A stretch of 64,000 nucleotides of DNA from Agitococcus lubricus (GCF_003051055.1 NZ_QAON01000008.1:1-64000); one strand, 5' to 3'. Positions 41,978 to 56,250 are shown, numbered from the stretch's first letter. Numbers and translations are program-made. Notes: generated by a model from the letters alone, not told the origin.

Positions 41978-42751
41978 TTATAGGGAGTGAACAAACGCCT
42001 TAAAAATTAAATGCCCACCCACTAAAATTGTCAGTATTTCAAAACTGCGCTTTACTAATAAATTACCTTGTAATAGCGCGAAATGCGCCCCTAAATAACC
42101 GCCAATTAATGAACCGATAATTAAGGGTGGCAACCATGTCCATGCGACGGGTGTTTGTTGTGCCAATGACAACGCACCCAAACCATTCCAAAACAAACCC
42201 ACTAAAATTAAGGTGTACGAGACGGCACGGGTAAAATCTAAACCAAACCAGCGTACGAGCCAAATTGTCACAAATAAGCCAGTCCCCGATGTTAAAGAGC
42301 CATTTAACACCCCAATGACAAACAAAATGCTACAGCCAATCAATAAGCCTAAAGGGTCACGGTGAATACGTTGGCTACTCTGCCCTAACGTTGGCTTAAA
42401 CACTGAATATACCCCTAAGCCTAAGGTTAGCACACCCAAAGCCAAGGTTGCCCAATGCTCAGGCACATCAACAATTATCTGTGTACCTAACCACACACCT
42501 GGTAAACCTGCCAGCAAAATCAAGCTCGCAAAACGTAAGTTTAAGCGACCTGCTTGCCAATGACGCAATGTTGCTCCCACCCCTAATGCAACGCTAGCTA
42601 TTTTATGCGTAGCTAAAGCGGTGGCAAAAGGCAATCCCAACATCAGTAAAGCGGGTAACTGTAATAGACCTGCACCACCTCCCGCTAAGGCCGATAAAAG
42701 ATTGGCAAATAAAGCAACCACCAATAACAGTAATAATTGACTCCAAATCAC
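41978..42751 (-). CDS. TauE/SafE-family membrane permease
   Basis: The 257-aa product is a polytopic membrane protein with about eight hydrophobic segments and the family's GGGAGLLQLPALLMLGLPFATALATHK N-terminal repeat, given here in part as GGGAGLLQLPALL near residue 24. A second repeat contains LNGSLTSGTGLFVTIWLV near residue 145. Members export or import sulfite, sulfonates or other organic anions; the substrate is not inferable. The start is GTG at 42751 with GAAGGAAA about 9 nt upstream. It stands alone. Confidence 0.85.
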   Translation of the reverse strand: MIWSQLLLLLVVALFANLLSALAGGGAGLLQLPALLMLGLPFATALATHKIASVALGVGATLRHWQAGRLNLRFASLILLAGLPGVWLGTQIIVDVPEHWATLALGVLTLGLGVYSVFKPTLGQSSQRIHRDPLGLLIGCSILFVIGVLNGSLTSGTGLFVTIWLVRWFGLDFTRAVSYTLILVGLFWNGLGALSLAQQTPVAWTWLPPLIIGSLIGGYLGAHFALLQGNLLVKRSFEILTILVGGHLIFKAFVHSL

Positions 42752-43006
42752 CTATAGTTTCCTTCTGAAAGTCTAAAACCAAGTCGGTTGGTAGTTGTCA
42801 TGCTGCAATGAAAACAATATAGTTACCAACTTAAACCAATATAAACAGCAATACAGTATAAAATTATCTTTAAGGATTGTGGTGATATGAGTATTTTAGC
42901 CGAGACTCCTGACGGCAAAGTATTCTGTCTACACTCCAACAATGCATAGTACTCAGGCTTGCTTTGACAGCCTTTGTTCTAGACAACAAGGGTTTTGGCA
43001 TTAGTT

Positions 43007-47072
<4,066 letters not shown>

Positions 47073-47193
47073 AACCGTACCCTCTTAATGTGGAGCTTAT
47101 ACCTGTATTTTGGGTGCCTTGTACAAGCTCTAGTGTGCAATCATTTATTATTTTGTCGTGCTTAAACCAATAAAATTGATTGGCTGTTTGCGT

Positions 47194-47649
47194 TTATTGC
47201 CGACCTGAGTGACCAAATCCACCGCTCCCACGTGCGGTTGCCACAAACTCATCCACCACTGATAACTCAGCCTGTAATACAGGCACAAGCACATATTGAG
47301 CCAAACGCTCACCTGGTTGAATAGTAAAAGCACTGTGCCCCCTATTCCAACACGAAAGCATTAACTCGCCTTGATAGTCTGAATCAATCAGCCCAACTAA
47401 ATTACCCAACACAATCCCATGTTTATGACCTAAGCCTGAACGTGGCAGTATGAGGCCAGCATAAGCAGGGTCTTCAATATAAATTGCCAAACCAGTACCA
47501 ATCAATGTGGTTTGACCTGCCTCTAAAGTCACTGCTTCTTGAATACAGGCTCTTAAATCCATCCCTGCCGAGCCTTGAGTGGCATAACTGGGCAAGGGAA
47601 ATTGTGTACCTACGAGAGGATTTACGATTTTAACTTGTAGTTTCATCAT
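47194..47649 (-). CDS. dut: Deoxyuridine 5'-triphosphate nucleotidohydrolase
   Basis: The trimeric dUTPase hydrolyses dUTP to dUMP, preventing uracil in DNA. All five motifs are present in the 151 aa: [39 protein letters not shown] and [10 protein letters not shown]. It follows coaBC by 16 bp and precedes algC by about 120 bp, the standard coaBC-dut order. Confidence 0.97.
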   Translation of the reverse strand: MMKLQVKIVNPLVGTQFPLPSYATQGSAGMDLRACIQEAVTLEAGQTTLIGTGLAIYIEDPAYAGLILPRSGLGHKHGIVLGNLVGLIDSDYQGELMLSCWNRGHSAFTIQPGERLAQYVLVPVLQAELSVVDEFVATARGSGGFGHSGRQ

Positions 47650-47665
47650 CAGTTCAACTTACGGA

Positions 47666-48898
47666 TTAAGATGGATTATGGGCAATGGCTGGATTGATAG
47701 CCGATAACTGCTGCACACACAAAGCAACTAACTGTCTTGCAATCAGCGATTTATTTGCCTTATCTAATTTTTGATAACCGCCACGCCAAAAAACAGTCAT
47801 CGCATTATCATCACTTTGAAAGCCAATATCTGCGCGGGATACATCATTACAGGCAATCATGTCTAATTTTTTGGCTTCAAGTTTAGCGCGCGCATAATTT
47901 TCTACATACTGAGTTTCGGCGGCAAATCCTAACACAAAAGGGCGCGGTGTTGATTGGGCAATGGTCGCAACAATGTCAGGATTTTTTACCAATTCAATCA
48001 CGATTTCATCGCCTTGTTTTTTAATTTTTTGCTCAGCGACAGCGGCAGGTCGATAATCCGCGACGGCAGCCGTGGCAATAAACATATCACACCCTTCTGC
48101 CAGTGCTTGCTGACTGGCAGCTAACATTTGTAAGGCACTGGTGACATTAACACGTTGTACACGGTCGGGCGTAGGTAAATGCACAGGCCCACTGATTAAG
48201 GTCACGTGTGCACCTGCTTCTATACAAGCCTGTGCTAAGGCATAACCCATTTTTCCCGAACTATGGTTACTAATATAACGTACAGGGTCGATGGCTTCGC
48301 GTGTTGGGCCAGCGGTAATGACGACGCGCTTACCCGTTAAACTGCCTACCGCAAATAAATTAGCCGATAGTTGTGCTAATTCGACTGCTTCTAACATTCT
48401 ACCTGCACCAATATCGCCACAGGCTTGGCTTCCACTGGCAGGCTGAAATACAGTCACCCCTTGTTGACTGAGTTTTAAGACATTATCTTGGGTAATTTGT
48501 GCAGCCCACATTTGTTGATTCATCGCAGGCGCGACTGCACGTTTGGCACGTGTTGCTAGCCAAAGTGTTGTTAATAAGTCATTGGCAATTCCATGCGCTA
48601 AACGCGCTATCACGTCAGCACTCGCAGGGGCAACTAACACTAAATCCGCCCATCTTGCCAGCTCTATATGCCCCATGCCTGCTTCGGCTTCGGGGTCTAA
48701 TAACTCCGTATGTACCACATTCCCTGAGAGGGCTTGTAAGGTTAATGGCGTAATAAACTGCTGTGCGGCTAAGGTCATTACCACTTGCACTTCTGCGCCT
48801 GCATCTCGCAAACGACGGACTAAATCGGCACTTTTATAGGCAGCGATACCACCACTAATGGCCAAGACAACACGTTTACCTACTAAAGTTGCTAACAT
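47666..48898 (-). CDS. coaBC: Bifunctional phosphopantothenoylcysteine decarboxylase / phosphopantothenate-cysteine ligase
   Basis: CoaBC makes 4'-phosphopantetheine in coenzyme A synthesis. The N-terminal flavoprotein half has SGGIAAYK, the catalytic His in MGHIELARWAD and PAMNQQMW. The C-terminal ligase half has AGPTREAIDPVRYISNHSSGKMG and KKQGDEIVIELVKNPDIVA. ATG 48898 gives 410 aa starting MLATLVGKRVVLAISGG; a TTG 6 nt earlier is possible. It is divergent from radC and upstream of dut, both conserved placements. Confidence 0.96.
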   Translation of the reverse strand: MLATLVGKRVVLAISGGIAAYKSADLVRRLRDAGAEVQVVMTLAAQQFITPLTLQALSGNVVHTELLDPEAEAGMGHIELARWADLVLVAPASADVIARLAHGIANDLLTTLWLATRAKRAVAPAMNQQMWAAQITQDNVLKLSQQGVTVFQPASGSQACGDIGAGRMLEAVELAQLSANLFAVGSLTGKRVVITAGPTREAIDPVRYISNHSSGKMGYALAQACIEAGAHVTLISGPVHLPTPDRVQRVNVTSALQMLAASQQALAEGCDMFIATAAVADYRPAAVAEQKIKKQGDEIVIELVKNPDIVATIAQSTPRPFVLGFAAETQYVENYARAKLEAKKLDMIACNDVSRADIGFQSDDNAMTVFWRGGYQKLDKANKSLIARQLVALCVQQLSAINPAIAHNPS

Positions 48899-49116
48899 GG
48901 TCAACAGTCTACTTTGTTTAGGGGCTAAGACGATGGCTAGCTCTAATCATCAAAGAGCATGGCTTAAAAGCGGCAAAGATACCATTTGCTGAGAATGAGA
49001 GCAAAGCAGGACTGCTTATTTAATGGGTAGTCTTAACTTTTAAGGCGAATAATCTTGCTTTTTTAAGCAAAATTGTTGAAATTTAGCCGTATGGATACCT
49101 AGCAACAAAGGGATGT

Positions 49117-49794
49117 ATGATGCCAATTACTGAATGGCCAAGCGCCGAACGCCCGCGTGAAAAACTACTGACTCGCGGCGCAAACTATTTGTCTGATGCC
49201 GAATTATTAGCCATTTTTTTAAGAACAGGGACTAGCCAAAAATCGGCCGTGGATATTGGTCGAGATTTATTAACTCAATTTGGCTCATTGAGAGAATTAC
49301 TCGAAGCCCCTGCAGAACAAATACTGGCACAAAACGGTATCGGTGAAGCCAAATATGCTCTCTTGTTGGCTTCGGTAGAACTTGGACGTCGGCACTTAGC
49401 ACAAAGTCTCAGCGAGCGTGATTTACTGACCACTCCGAGCATGGTTAAACAATTTTTACGCGCGCAATTACGGCATTATAAACATGAAGTATTTACTGCC
49501 CTTTTTTTGGATAGCCAAAATCGCTTTTTGGCGTTTGAGCAATTATTTAACGGCACAATCGACGCTTGCAGTATTCATCCACGCGAAGTAGTGAAACGTG
49601 CACTGGCACACCATGCCAGTCGCGTTATTTTTGCGCACAATCATCCTTCGGGTCATGCCGAACCTTCTGCGGCAGATCACCACATCACGGCACGCTTAAC
49701 ATCGGCTTTAGCCTTATTGGATATACAGGTACTAGACCATTTTATTATTGGCGAGCGCGAGATTATTTCCTTAGCCGAACGTGGCCAGTTATAA
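49117..49794 (+). CDS. radC: RadC-family JAB-domain protein
   Basis: The 225-aa product has a UvrC-like helix-hairpin-helix (LLEAPAEQILAQNGIGEAKYA) and a JAB1/MPN metalloprotease-like domain with the zinc motif HNHPSGHAEPSAAD (about 172-185). It was once linked to DNA repair in E. coli, but that link was withdrawn and its role is unclear. It is divergent from coaBC. Two adjacent ATGs (49117 and 49120) follow AAAGGG. Confidence 0.95.
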   Translation: MMPITEWPSAERPREKLLTRGANYLSDAELLAIFLRTGTSQKSAVDIGRDLLTQFGSLRELLEAPAEQILAQNGIGEAKYALLLASVELGRRHLAQSLSERDLLTTPSMVKQFLRAQLRHYKHEVFTALFLDSQNRFLAFEQLFNGTIDACSIHPREVVKRALAHHASRVIFAHNHPSGHAEPSAADHHITARLTSALALLDIQVLDHFIIGEREIISLAERGQL

Positions 49795-49910
49795 AAAATA
49801 ATGATTGCCTTCAGCTTGGCACTACCGTATGATTCTGCACCCTTTCACGCTGGCCTAAACACCAACGACATTAAGGTTTGTCAGTGATATAAACGCATTG
49901 GCACTTTAGC

Positions 49911-49979
49911 AAATCACAGCTTGCCTGTGATTTATACTCCTTGCCCCTGTATTGTACTTGGGCTGTTAACCCGTAAGGA
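49911..49979 (+). promoter_or_regulatory. Possible ribosomal-protein leader of rpsF-rpsR-rplI
   Basis: A 9-bp hairpin (AAATCACAG / CTGTGATTT, 49911-49933) is followed by a second, weaker stem (CTTGGG with CCCGTAAG) ending on the ribosome binding site AAGGAG. The CCG near the second stem recalls the S6:S18 binding motif that regulates this operon in many bacteria; the match is suggestive only. Confidence 0.3.
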
Positions 49980-49985
49980 GCAATC

Positions 49986-50366
49986 ATGCGTCATTACGAA
50001 ATCGTTTTACTGGTACATCCAGACCAAAGCGAACAAGTCTCTGCTATGGTAGAGCGTTACACCTCCTTGGTGAAAGAGTCTGGTGGCCAAATCCATCGCC
50101 ACGAAGACTGGGGTCGCCGTCAATTGGCTTACCCAATCAACAAAATTCACAAAGCGCACTATGTATTATTAAACATCGAATGCGACCAAAAGATTGTTGA
50201 TGAACTCGCTGAAGCCTTCCGCTATAACGATGCTGTTCTCCGTAACGCCATTATTCGTCGCGATTCAGCTATCTCTGAAGAGTCTTTATTAGCCAAGAGC
50301 GCAGAAGAAAAACGTGCTCGTAAAGCTGCTCGTGCCGAAGAACTTTCATTAGATAGCGAAGGCTAA
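49986..50366 (+). CDS. rpsF: Small ribosomal subunit protein bS6
   Basis: S6 pairs with S18 on the 30S platform. The 126-aa product starts [18 protein letters not shown] and contains [22 protein letters not shown] and [11 protein letters not shown], all family hallmarks. The C-terminal tail is charged, as in species where RimK adds glutamates, but the end is SLDSEG. It is first in the rpsF-rpsR-rplI operon with a strong AAGGAG site. Confidence 0.98.
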   Translation: MRHYEIVLLVHPDQSEQVSAMVERYTSLVKESGGQIHRHEDWGRRQLAYPINKIHKAHYVLLNIECDQKIVDELAEAFRYNDAVLRNAIIRRDSAISEESLLAKSAEEKRARKAARAEELSLDSEG

Positions 50367-50383
50367 TTTTTAGGGGTGTCATC

Positions 50384-50611
50384 ATGGCTCGTTTTTACCG
50401 TCGTCGCAAATTCTGCCGCTTTACCGCAGAAAACACTACTTATATTGACTACAAAGATTTAGAAACTTTGAAGCAATACATCACTGAAAATGGCAAAATT
50501 GTACCTAGTCGTATTACAGGTACAAAAGCACGTTATCAGCGTCAATTGGCATTAGCCATCAAGCAAGCTCGCTATTTGGCTTTGCTGCCTTATACCGACA
50601 ACCATCAGTAA
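50384..50611 (+). CDS. rpsR: Small ribosomal subunit protein bS18
   Basis: The 75-aa product [17 protein letters not shown] and onward, with [20 protein letters not shown] and [20 protein letters not shown], is a full-length S18. It lies 17 bp after rpsF and 10 bp before rplI in one operon. Confidence 0.98.
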   Translation: MARFYRRRKFCRFTAENTTYIDYKDLETLKQYITENGKIVPSRITGTKARYQRQLALAIKQARYLALLPYTDNHQ

Positions 50612-50621
50612 GAGGTGTGCA

Positions 50622-51068
50622 ATGGAAGTCATTTTGCTTGAAAAAGTTGCCAACTTGGGTGCTTTAGGCACTAAAGTGAATGTAAAGTCTGGTTATGGTC
50701 GTAACTTCTTAATCCCACAAGGAAAAGCAGTTCCTGCAACCAAAGCTAATTTAGAAGCCTTTGAAGCTCGCCGTGCTGAATTAGAACGTCAAGAAGCTGA
50801 AAACTTATCTGCTGCTCAAGCGCGTGCAGAACAGTTAGCTAGCTTAAATGTTGTCATCGCCGCTAAATCAGGTGATGAAGGCAAATTGTTCGGTTCTGTG
50901 GGCACACGTGATATTGCCGAAGCTGTCACTGCTGCGGGTGTTGCTGTTAGCAAACTCGAAGTACGTTTACCAAACGGCGCTATCCGCAATACAGGCGAAT
51001 ACAAAGTCGCTGTACAATTGCATAGCGATGTCATGGCAGAAGTTGCTGTGACTATCGTTGCTGAGTAA
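50622..51068 (+). CDS. rplI: Large ribosomal subunit protein bL9
   Basis: The 148-aa product has the N-terminal L9 domain ([33 protein letters not shown]), the long connecting helix ([23 protein letters not shown] in part), and the C-terminal domain ([29 protein letters not shown]). It is the last gene of the operon; a strong terminator follows. Confidence 0.98.
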   Translation: MEVILLEKVANLGALGTKVNVKSGYGRNFLIPQGKAVPATKANLEAFEARRAELERQEAENLSAAQARAEQLASLNVVIAAKSGDEGKLFGSVGTRDIAEAVTAAGVAVSKLEVRLPNGAIRNTGEYKVAVQLHSDVMAEVAVTIVAE

Positions 51069-51098
51069 GTCTTAAACTTAAGCGTTTAAAACGACTCT

Positions 51099-51134
51099 AA
51101 AAGCACTATTGCTTCCCGTAATAGTGCTTTTTTA
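51099..51134 (+). terminator. Terminator after rplI
   Basis: AAAAGCACTATT and AATAGTGCTTTT form a perfect 12-bp stem with a 9-nt loop, continuing into TTTATT. Confidence 0.92.
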
Positions 51135-51348
51135 TTGGTGTTTATCTGTCGTTTGTCTGACTAAAATAACATGAAAAAGATGACAATACTGACTCAAAAC
51201 GCCTATGATTGCAGAGCTGATATGGCAGTTTGATTGGCTTTCTAGGTCATCACCGTAACGACCATAAAAACCACACCGCACGGGCCAATCTTCATCACAT
51301 AAATGACCTTGCATATAAGTACAGATTTATTTTTTCTTGGGTGTCACC

Positions 51349-52752
51349 ATGAATAACCATCTTCAAGTTGCTGAGGACGATGTTGTCACCTCCTTAAAAG
51401 TTCCGCCACATAGCTTAACCCTAGAACAAGCGATTCTCGCGGGCTTAATGTCTGAGCCAGACGCATGGGATTCGTTAGCTGATATTATCAGTGAAGATGA
51501 TTTTTATTCACCTCGTCATCGGATGATTTTTAATGCCATTGCAGGCTTACTTAAAGCAGAACAACCGTGTGATGCCTTATTGGTTGCCAAATACATGGAG
51601 GATATTGGTACCTTACAAAAGGCAGGCGGCGAAGCCTATTTAGGGCAAATTTTACGTGACTCCCCCGCCACCACAGCCAATATCATCATTTATGCCGAAC
51701 GTGTACGTGAATTTTCGGTATTAAGACAACTGATTAGTATTACAGGCGAGATTGCCAACACCGCGTATCATCCCAAAGGCGAAACGGCGCTCACTATTCT
51801 TGACCAAGCCGAAACCAAAATTTTTGCCATTGCCGAGCAGCAAAAAAATCGCTCAGTCAAAAGTGGCCCTCAAATTATCAAACCCTTATTGGCACAAACC
51901 ATTCAAAAAATTGACGAGCTCTATCATTCCAGCGAGCCATTGACAGGTTTAAGTACAGGTTTTACCGATTTAGATAAACGTACCTCAGGGATGCAAGGCG
52001 GCAGTTTAGTAATTGTAGCGGCGCGCCCGAGTATGGGTAAAACCACGTTTGCGATGAACTTAGTTGAAAGTATTATTTTTAATACTGACCTTCCTGCGTT
52101 AGTTTTTTCGATGGAAATGCCTTCCGAACAGTTGATTCTACGGATGCTGTCGTCTATTGGTGGTGTCGACCAAGGTCGAGTACGTTCAGGCAAATTGGAA
52201 GATGAAGACTGGCCGCGTTTGACGTCTGCCATCACACAACTCAACGAAAAATTGTTATATATTGATGATAGTGCTGCGTTACCGCCCTCCGAAGTACGCG
52301 CACGCGCACGACGGGTCGCCCGTGAACACGACGGTAAAATGGGACTGATTATGGTCGACTATTTACAGTTGATGCGTGTGCCAGGTTTTGATAACAACCG
52401 CGTCAACGAAGTCGCCGAAATTTCGCGCTCGCTCAAAGCGCTGGCTAAAGAACTCAACTGCCCTGTTGTGGCCTTATCTCAGTTAAGCCGTAACGTCGAA
52501 CAACGCCCCAATAAACGGCCTGTTATGTCTGACTTACGTGAATCAGGTGCTATCGAACAAGATGCAGACTTGATTATGTTTATTTACCGCGATGAGGTAT
52601 ACAACCCCGAATCGAAAGATAAAGGCACAGCAGAAATTATTATTGCCAAACAACGTAACGGCCCTATTGGCACCTCTCGTTTGGCCTTCTTAGGCCATCT
52701 CACGCGGTTCAAAGACCTTGCCCCCGAATATTATCGCCCTGAAGATGAATAA
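51349..52752 (+). CDS. dnaB: Replicative DNA helicase DnaB
   Basis: DnaB is the hexameric fork helicase. The 467-aa product has the N-terminal DnaG-interacting domain (PPHSLTLEQAILAGLM), the RecA-like motor with Walker A ARPSMGKTTFAMN, the Walker B region LIMVDYLQLMR, and the C-terminal SQLSRNVEQRPNKRPVMSDLR (given in part) and DADLIMFIYRDEVYN. ATG 51349 is preferred over TTG 51337. The stop overlaps the alr ATG by one base (TAATG), so the two are coupled. No intein is present. Confidence 0.97.
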   Translation: MNNHLQVAEDDVVTSLKVPPHSLTLEQAILAGLMSEPDAWDSLADIISEDDFYSPRHRMIFNAIAGLLKAEQPCDALLVAKYMEDIGTLQKAGGEAYLGQILRDSPATTANIIIYAERVREFSVLRQLISITGEIANTAYHPKGETALTILDQAETKIFAIAEQQKNRSVKSGPQIIKPLLAQTIQKIDELYHSSEPLTGLSTGFTDLDKRTSGMQGGSLVIVAARPSMGKTTFAMNLVESIIFNTDLPALVFSMEMPSEQLILRMLSSIGGVDQGRVRSGKLEDEDWPRLTSAITQLNEKLLYIDDSAALPPSEVRARARRVAREHDGKMGLIMVDYLQLMRVPGFDNNRVNEVAEISRSLKALAKELNCPVVALSQLSRNVEQRPNKRPVMSDLRESGAIEQDADLIMFIYRDEVYNPESKDKGTAEIIIAKQRNGPIGTSRLAFLGHLTRFKDLAPEYYRPEDE

Positions 52753-53825
52753 TGCGTGACGCTCAGTTAATTATCAATCGTGCTGCTCTTTTACATAATT
52801 TACAGCTTGTCAAACAATATGCTCCGCACAGCAAGGTGCTGGCCATGGTCAAAGCCAACGCCTATGGTCATGGCGCATTGATTATTGCCCAAACACTAGA
52901 GCCACATGTAGATGCATTAGGTGTGGCCTTTTTAGCCGAAGCGGTGGCATTACGCGAGGCGGGGATTCGTTGTCCTATTGCGATTTTAGAAGGTGTTTTT
53001 ACACCAGAGGAATTGACTCAGGCACTGGATTTAGGCTGTTATTTAGTCGTCCACCAAGCACAACAACTGGATTTGCTGGCCGACTATCAAGGTCAACACA
53101 AAACGTCTATCTGGTTCAAAATTGACAGTGGTATGCACCGCCTCGGTTTTTTGCCTCAAGAAGCTATCCCTGCCTATCAGCGATTGCAAACCATTGATTG
53201 TGTGAGAGAGCTGATTTTAACCAGTCATTTTGCCTGTGCCGATGACCTAAGCTCAGACAAAACACGCGAGCAATTAGCCGTTTTAGACGCATTACACCTG
53301 CAACTACACGCTCTAGCACGCAGCTTTGCCAATTCAGCCGCTATTTTAGCATGGCCACAAAGTCATCATCAGTGGGTAAGGCCTGGTATTATGCTTTATG
53401 GCAGTTCTCCCTTTGCCACACAAACAGCCAATGACTTGCAACTACAAGCCGTGATGCATTTTCAGACCAAATTGATTGCCATCAAACACATCGCCGCTGG
53501 CGAAACCGTGGGTTATGGCAGTACATGGCGAGCCGACAGAGCAACGCGTTTAGGCGTTATTGCGGTAGGTTATGGGGATGGTTATCCACGTCATATTCAA
53601 ACAGGCACACCTGTACTGATTAATGGTCAACGTGCGCCGATTGTGGGGCGTGTCAGTATGGACATGCTAACGGTAGATATCACAGATATAGAAGCCGAGT
53701 ATGGCGATACCGTGATTTTATGGGGCGATACACTGTCGATTGATGAAATTGCCACTTATGCACACACCATCAGTTATGAATTGGCGTGTCAAATCACGAC
53801 CCGAGTCGAACGTATTATTCTATAA
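52752..53825 (+). CDS. alr: Alanine racemase
   Basis: This PLP enzyme makes D-alanine for peptidoglycan. The 357-aa product has the PLP-Lys in AMVKANAYGHG (about 31-41), WFKIDSGMHRLGF, RPGIMLYG, and the catalytic Tyr region VGYGSTWRA with MDMLTVDITD near the C-terminus. It is coupled to dnaB by a one-base overlap, as in many gammaproteobacteria. Confidence 0.96.
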   Translation: MRDAQLIINRAALLHNLQLVKQYAPHSKVLAMVKANAYGHGALIIAQTLEPHVDALGVAFLAEAVALREAGIRCPIAILEGVFTPEELTQALDLGCYLVVHQAQQLDLLADYQGQHKTSIWFKIDSGMHRLGFLPQEAIPAYQRLQTIDCVRELILTSHFACADDLSSDKTREQLAVLDALHLQLHALARSFANSAAILAWPQSHHQWVRPGIMLYGSSPFATQTANDLQLQAVMHFQTKLIAIKHIAAGETVGYGSTWRADRATRLGVIAVGYGDGYPRHIQTGTPVLINGQRAPIVGRVSMDMLTVDITDIEAEYGDTVILWGDTLSIDEIATYAHTISYELACQITTRVERIIL

Positions 53826-53997
53826 ATACTATTTTTTAGAACATAATCGTCTGGTTAAACGTAAAATAGGCACTATATTTAAGATGTGGGCAGGTTGAAA
53901 GGGAGAATTAAAATCAATATCGATCGCGTTTTCATGACAATTCTGTTCTAACACACTGTGGTGTTTATCACCCTTACCGTCCGTCGTACAGACGAAC

Positions 53998-54030
53998 AAA
54001 CCCCGCAACACCTTGGTGAACGCGGGGTTT
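53998..54030. terminator. Bidirectional terminator between alr and the HEAT lipoprotein
   Basis: AAACCCCGC / GCGGGGTTT with an inner CACC/GGTG stem lies 7 bp beyond the minus-strand gene's stop and is followed on the plus strand by ATATTTTTACC. It is about 170 bp after alr. Confidence 0.8.
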
Positions 54031-54036
54031 ATATTT

Positions 54037-54771
54037 TTACCACTGACATTTAGGCGACATGCCACCGCGTGCTAAAATCTGTTGCCGTGCCGCTACAGCA
54101 GCAGACAAGATGGCTTGTGCGTTATTGCTATTATTTTCTGCCAATTTTGCGGCAAAATCATTCAAAATTTGGCTAGCCCGATATCCACCTACCTCGCCTA
54201 AGACTTTAATGGCTTCTAAATTGATATCGTTTAAAGGTCGTTTTAAGTTGCTCAGCAAACTCATCATGACGGCAGGATGACACACTTGCCCTAAGGCCAA
54301 AATAGCACGGTTCTTAATATCGAGTTCGCTGTCTGATTCAAAAACATTGATTAGACGTTGCAGTGCACTATCGGGCAAGGTTTGTTTTGCCGCCAAGTTA
54401 TATAGACGGTTGACCGCAGCAAGACGTTGCTCTGCCGACTTAGCTGTTAATAATTTGGCAATGCGTTCTACATCCGTTAACTGAGCAATTTGCGTGGGTG
54501 TTTCGCTTGGCTCAGCTGGCGGCGGCGGCAAGCTAATATTAATAGGGGCTAACTCGGTTTCCGTTTCTAAGACATCCCCGTTTTTATCTAGGTTATTAGG
54601 TTGGCTATTTTCAATGGTGTCGGAGTCTTCACTCAGAATGGGTGAATTTTCGGCCTCTAATTGTTTTTGATATTCACGCGTCACGCGCTCTGATTCTAAT
54701 TGCTTCTGTTGGTCAGGTTGACTACAGCCAAACAAACAAAGACCACATAATAAAAAATAATACCCTTTCAT
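54037..54771 (-). CDS. HEAT-repeat lipoprotein, unknown function
   Basis: The 244-aa product starts MKGYYFLLCGLCLFGCSQ, a lipoprotein signal with lipobox LFGC, so it should be anchored in a membrane facing the periplasm. An acidic, Pro-rich linker (about residues 20-95) follows, then HEAT-like helical repeats such as IKNRAILALGQVCHPAVMMSLL and INLEAIKVLGEVGGYRASQI. No enzymatic motif is seen. ATG 54771 is chosen because it opens on the signal peptide. It is divergent from radA. Confidence 0.75.
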   Translation of the reverse strand: MKGYYFLLCGLCLFGCSQPDQQKQLESERVTREYQKQLEAENSPILSEDSDTIENSQPNNLDKNGDVLETETELAPINISLPPPPAEPSETPTQIAQLTDVERIAKLLTAKSAEQRLAAVNRLYNLAAKQTLPDSALQRLINVFESDSELDIKNRAILALGQVCHPAVMMSLLSNLKRPLNDINLEAIKVLGEVGGYRASQILNDFAAKLAENNSNNAQAILSAAVAARQQILARGGMSPKCQW

Positions 54772-54897
54772 GTGTTTACTCAATACTTAAACGTCACTTT
54801 ATGTCGTTATAACTTTGCTGTCAGTTCAAAAAGCACTAATCTAGCAGAAATTTTTTGACCTTAGCTAAAAATATTGCCCTAAGAGGTTCTAAATAAT

Positions 54898-56250
54898 ATG
54901 AGTAAAGCAAAAACCACGTATCAATGCCATGCTTGCGGCAGTAGTTTTTCTAAATGGGCGGGGCAATGCAGCGAATGTGGCGCATGGAACAGTATCCATG
55001 AAGCCAAAGTTGATACCTCACTGACGCCTCGACAACGCGGGAATTATGCAGGTCAAGCGAGTACGGTTACCGTCTTAGACCAAGTCAGTATTGATGCCAT
55101 TGACCGTACACATACGGGGCTGTCGGAGCTTGATAGAGTGTTAGGTGGAGGCTTAGTGGCTGGTTCCGTTGTGTTAATCGGCGGTGACCCTGGTATTGGC
55201 AAATCCACGATTCTATTACAAACCTTAACTCATCTTGCGCAACAACATAACGCCCTTTATATCACTGGCGAAGAGTCATTATCACAGGTGGCGATGCGTG
55301 GTAAACGCTTAGAATTACCCTGCGATAAAGTCAAAATCATGGCCGAAACTTGTGTTGAGAATATTGTTGCTACCTTACGCAGCGAAAAGCCTGCGGTGGC
55401 TGTGATTGACTCTATTCAAACCCTATATACCGAAGCCTTACAATCTGCCCCCGGTGGGGTGTCACAAGTACGAGAATCAGCCGCATTATTAACCCGCTAT
55501 GCCAAACAAAGTGGGACTGCCCTGTTTTTGGTTGGCCATGTCACTAAAGAAGGCTCTCTGGCTGGCCCTCGGGTGTTAGAACACATGGTGGATTGCGTGT
55601 TATATTTTGAGGGTGAGTCAGACTCCCGCTTTAGGATGATTCGAGCCGTAAAAAACCGTTTTGGTGCGGTGAATGAGTTAGGTGTGTTTGCCATGACCGA
55701 TAGAGGATTACGCGAAGTCGCTAATCCGTCTGCCATTTTTTTATCGCGTTACGAAGAACCGATTGCAGGCTCAGTCGTCATGGTTAGCCGTGAAGGGACA
55801 CGGCCATTATTAGTCGAGGTGCAAGCCTTAGTGGATGACTCATTTGCTAACCCTCGTCGTGTCGCCATTGGCCTAGACCAAAATCGTTTAGCCATGTTAT
55901 TAGCCATTTTACATCGTCATGGTGGCGTACATACGATGGGACAAGATGTGTTTGTCAACGTGGTTGGTGGCGTCAAGGTCTTAGAAACAGGTTCAGATCT
56001 GGCTGTCTTATTGGCTGTGACGTCCAGTTTACGCGGCCAAGCCTTATCTGCTGACTTAGCCGTATTTGGCGAAGTGGGTCTATCTGGCGAAATTCGACCT
56101 GTCCCTAATGGCCAAGAACGCCTCAAAGAAGCCGCCAAGCATGGCTTTAAGCGAGCGATTGTGCCTAAAGCCAATGTCCCACGTCAAACAATTGAGGGAA
56201 TGGAGATTATTGGCGTTGGTAGACTGCATGAAGCATTAGCCGCCGTTTAG
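54898..56250 (+). CDS. radA: DNA repair protein RadA
   Basis: RadA is a RecA-like, DnaB-like branch-migration motor in recombination. The 450-aa product has the zinc finger CHACGSSFSKWAGQCSECGAW in outline (CxxC...CxxC at about 8-28), Walker A GGDPGIGKST (about 98-107), the KNRFG motif (VKNRFGAVNE) and the C-terminal Lon-like domain (GGVKVLETGSDLAVLLAV). The length is typical. It is divergent from the HEAT lipoprotein gene. Confidence 0.97.
   Translation: MSKAKTTYQCHACGSSFSKWAGQCSECGAWNSIHEAKVDTSLTPRQRGNYAGQASTVTVLDQVSIDAIDRTHTGLSELDRVLGGGLVAGSVVLIGGDPGIGKSTILLQTLTHLAQQHNALYITGEESLSQVAMRGKRLELPCDKVKIMAETCVENIVATLRSEKPAVAVIDSIQTLYTEALQSAPGGVSQVRESAALLTRYAKQSGTALFLVGHVTKEGSLAGPRVLEHMVDCVLYFEGESDSRFRMIRAVKNRFGAVNELGVFAMTDRGLREVANPSAIFLSRYEEPIAGSVVMVSREGTRPLLVEVQALVDDSFANPRRVAIGLDQNRLAMLLAILHRHGGVHTMGQDVFVNVVGGVKVLETGSDLAVLLAVTSSLRGQALSADLAVFGEVGLSGEIRPVPNGQERLKEAAKHGFKRAIVPKANVPRQTIEGMEIIGVGRLHEALAAV

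Noticed and set aside
41978-41992. TAGGGAGTG near the end of the TauE gene, resembling the dispersed repeat
   Set aside because: Only nine bases match and they fall in the coding sequence, so chance is likely.
53829-54065. 78-codon minus-strand frame running past the HEAT lipoprotein terminator
   Set aside because: It starts inside the lipoprotein gene in another frame and crosses the terminator hairpin; no start with a ribosome binding site was found in its downstream part.
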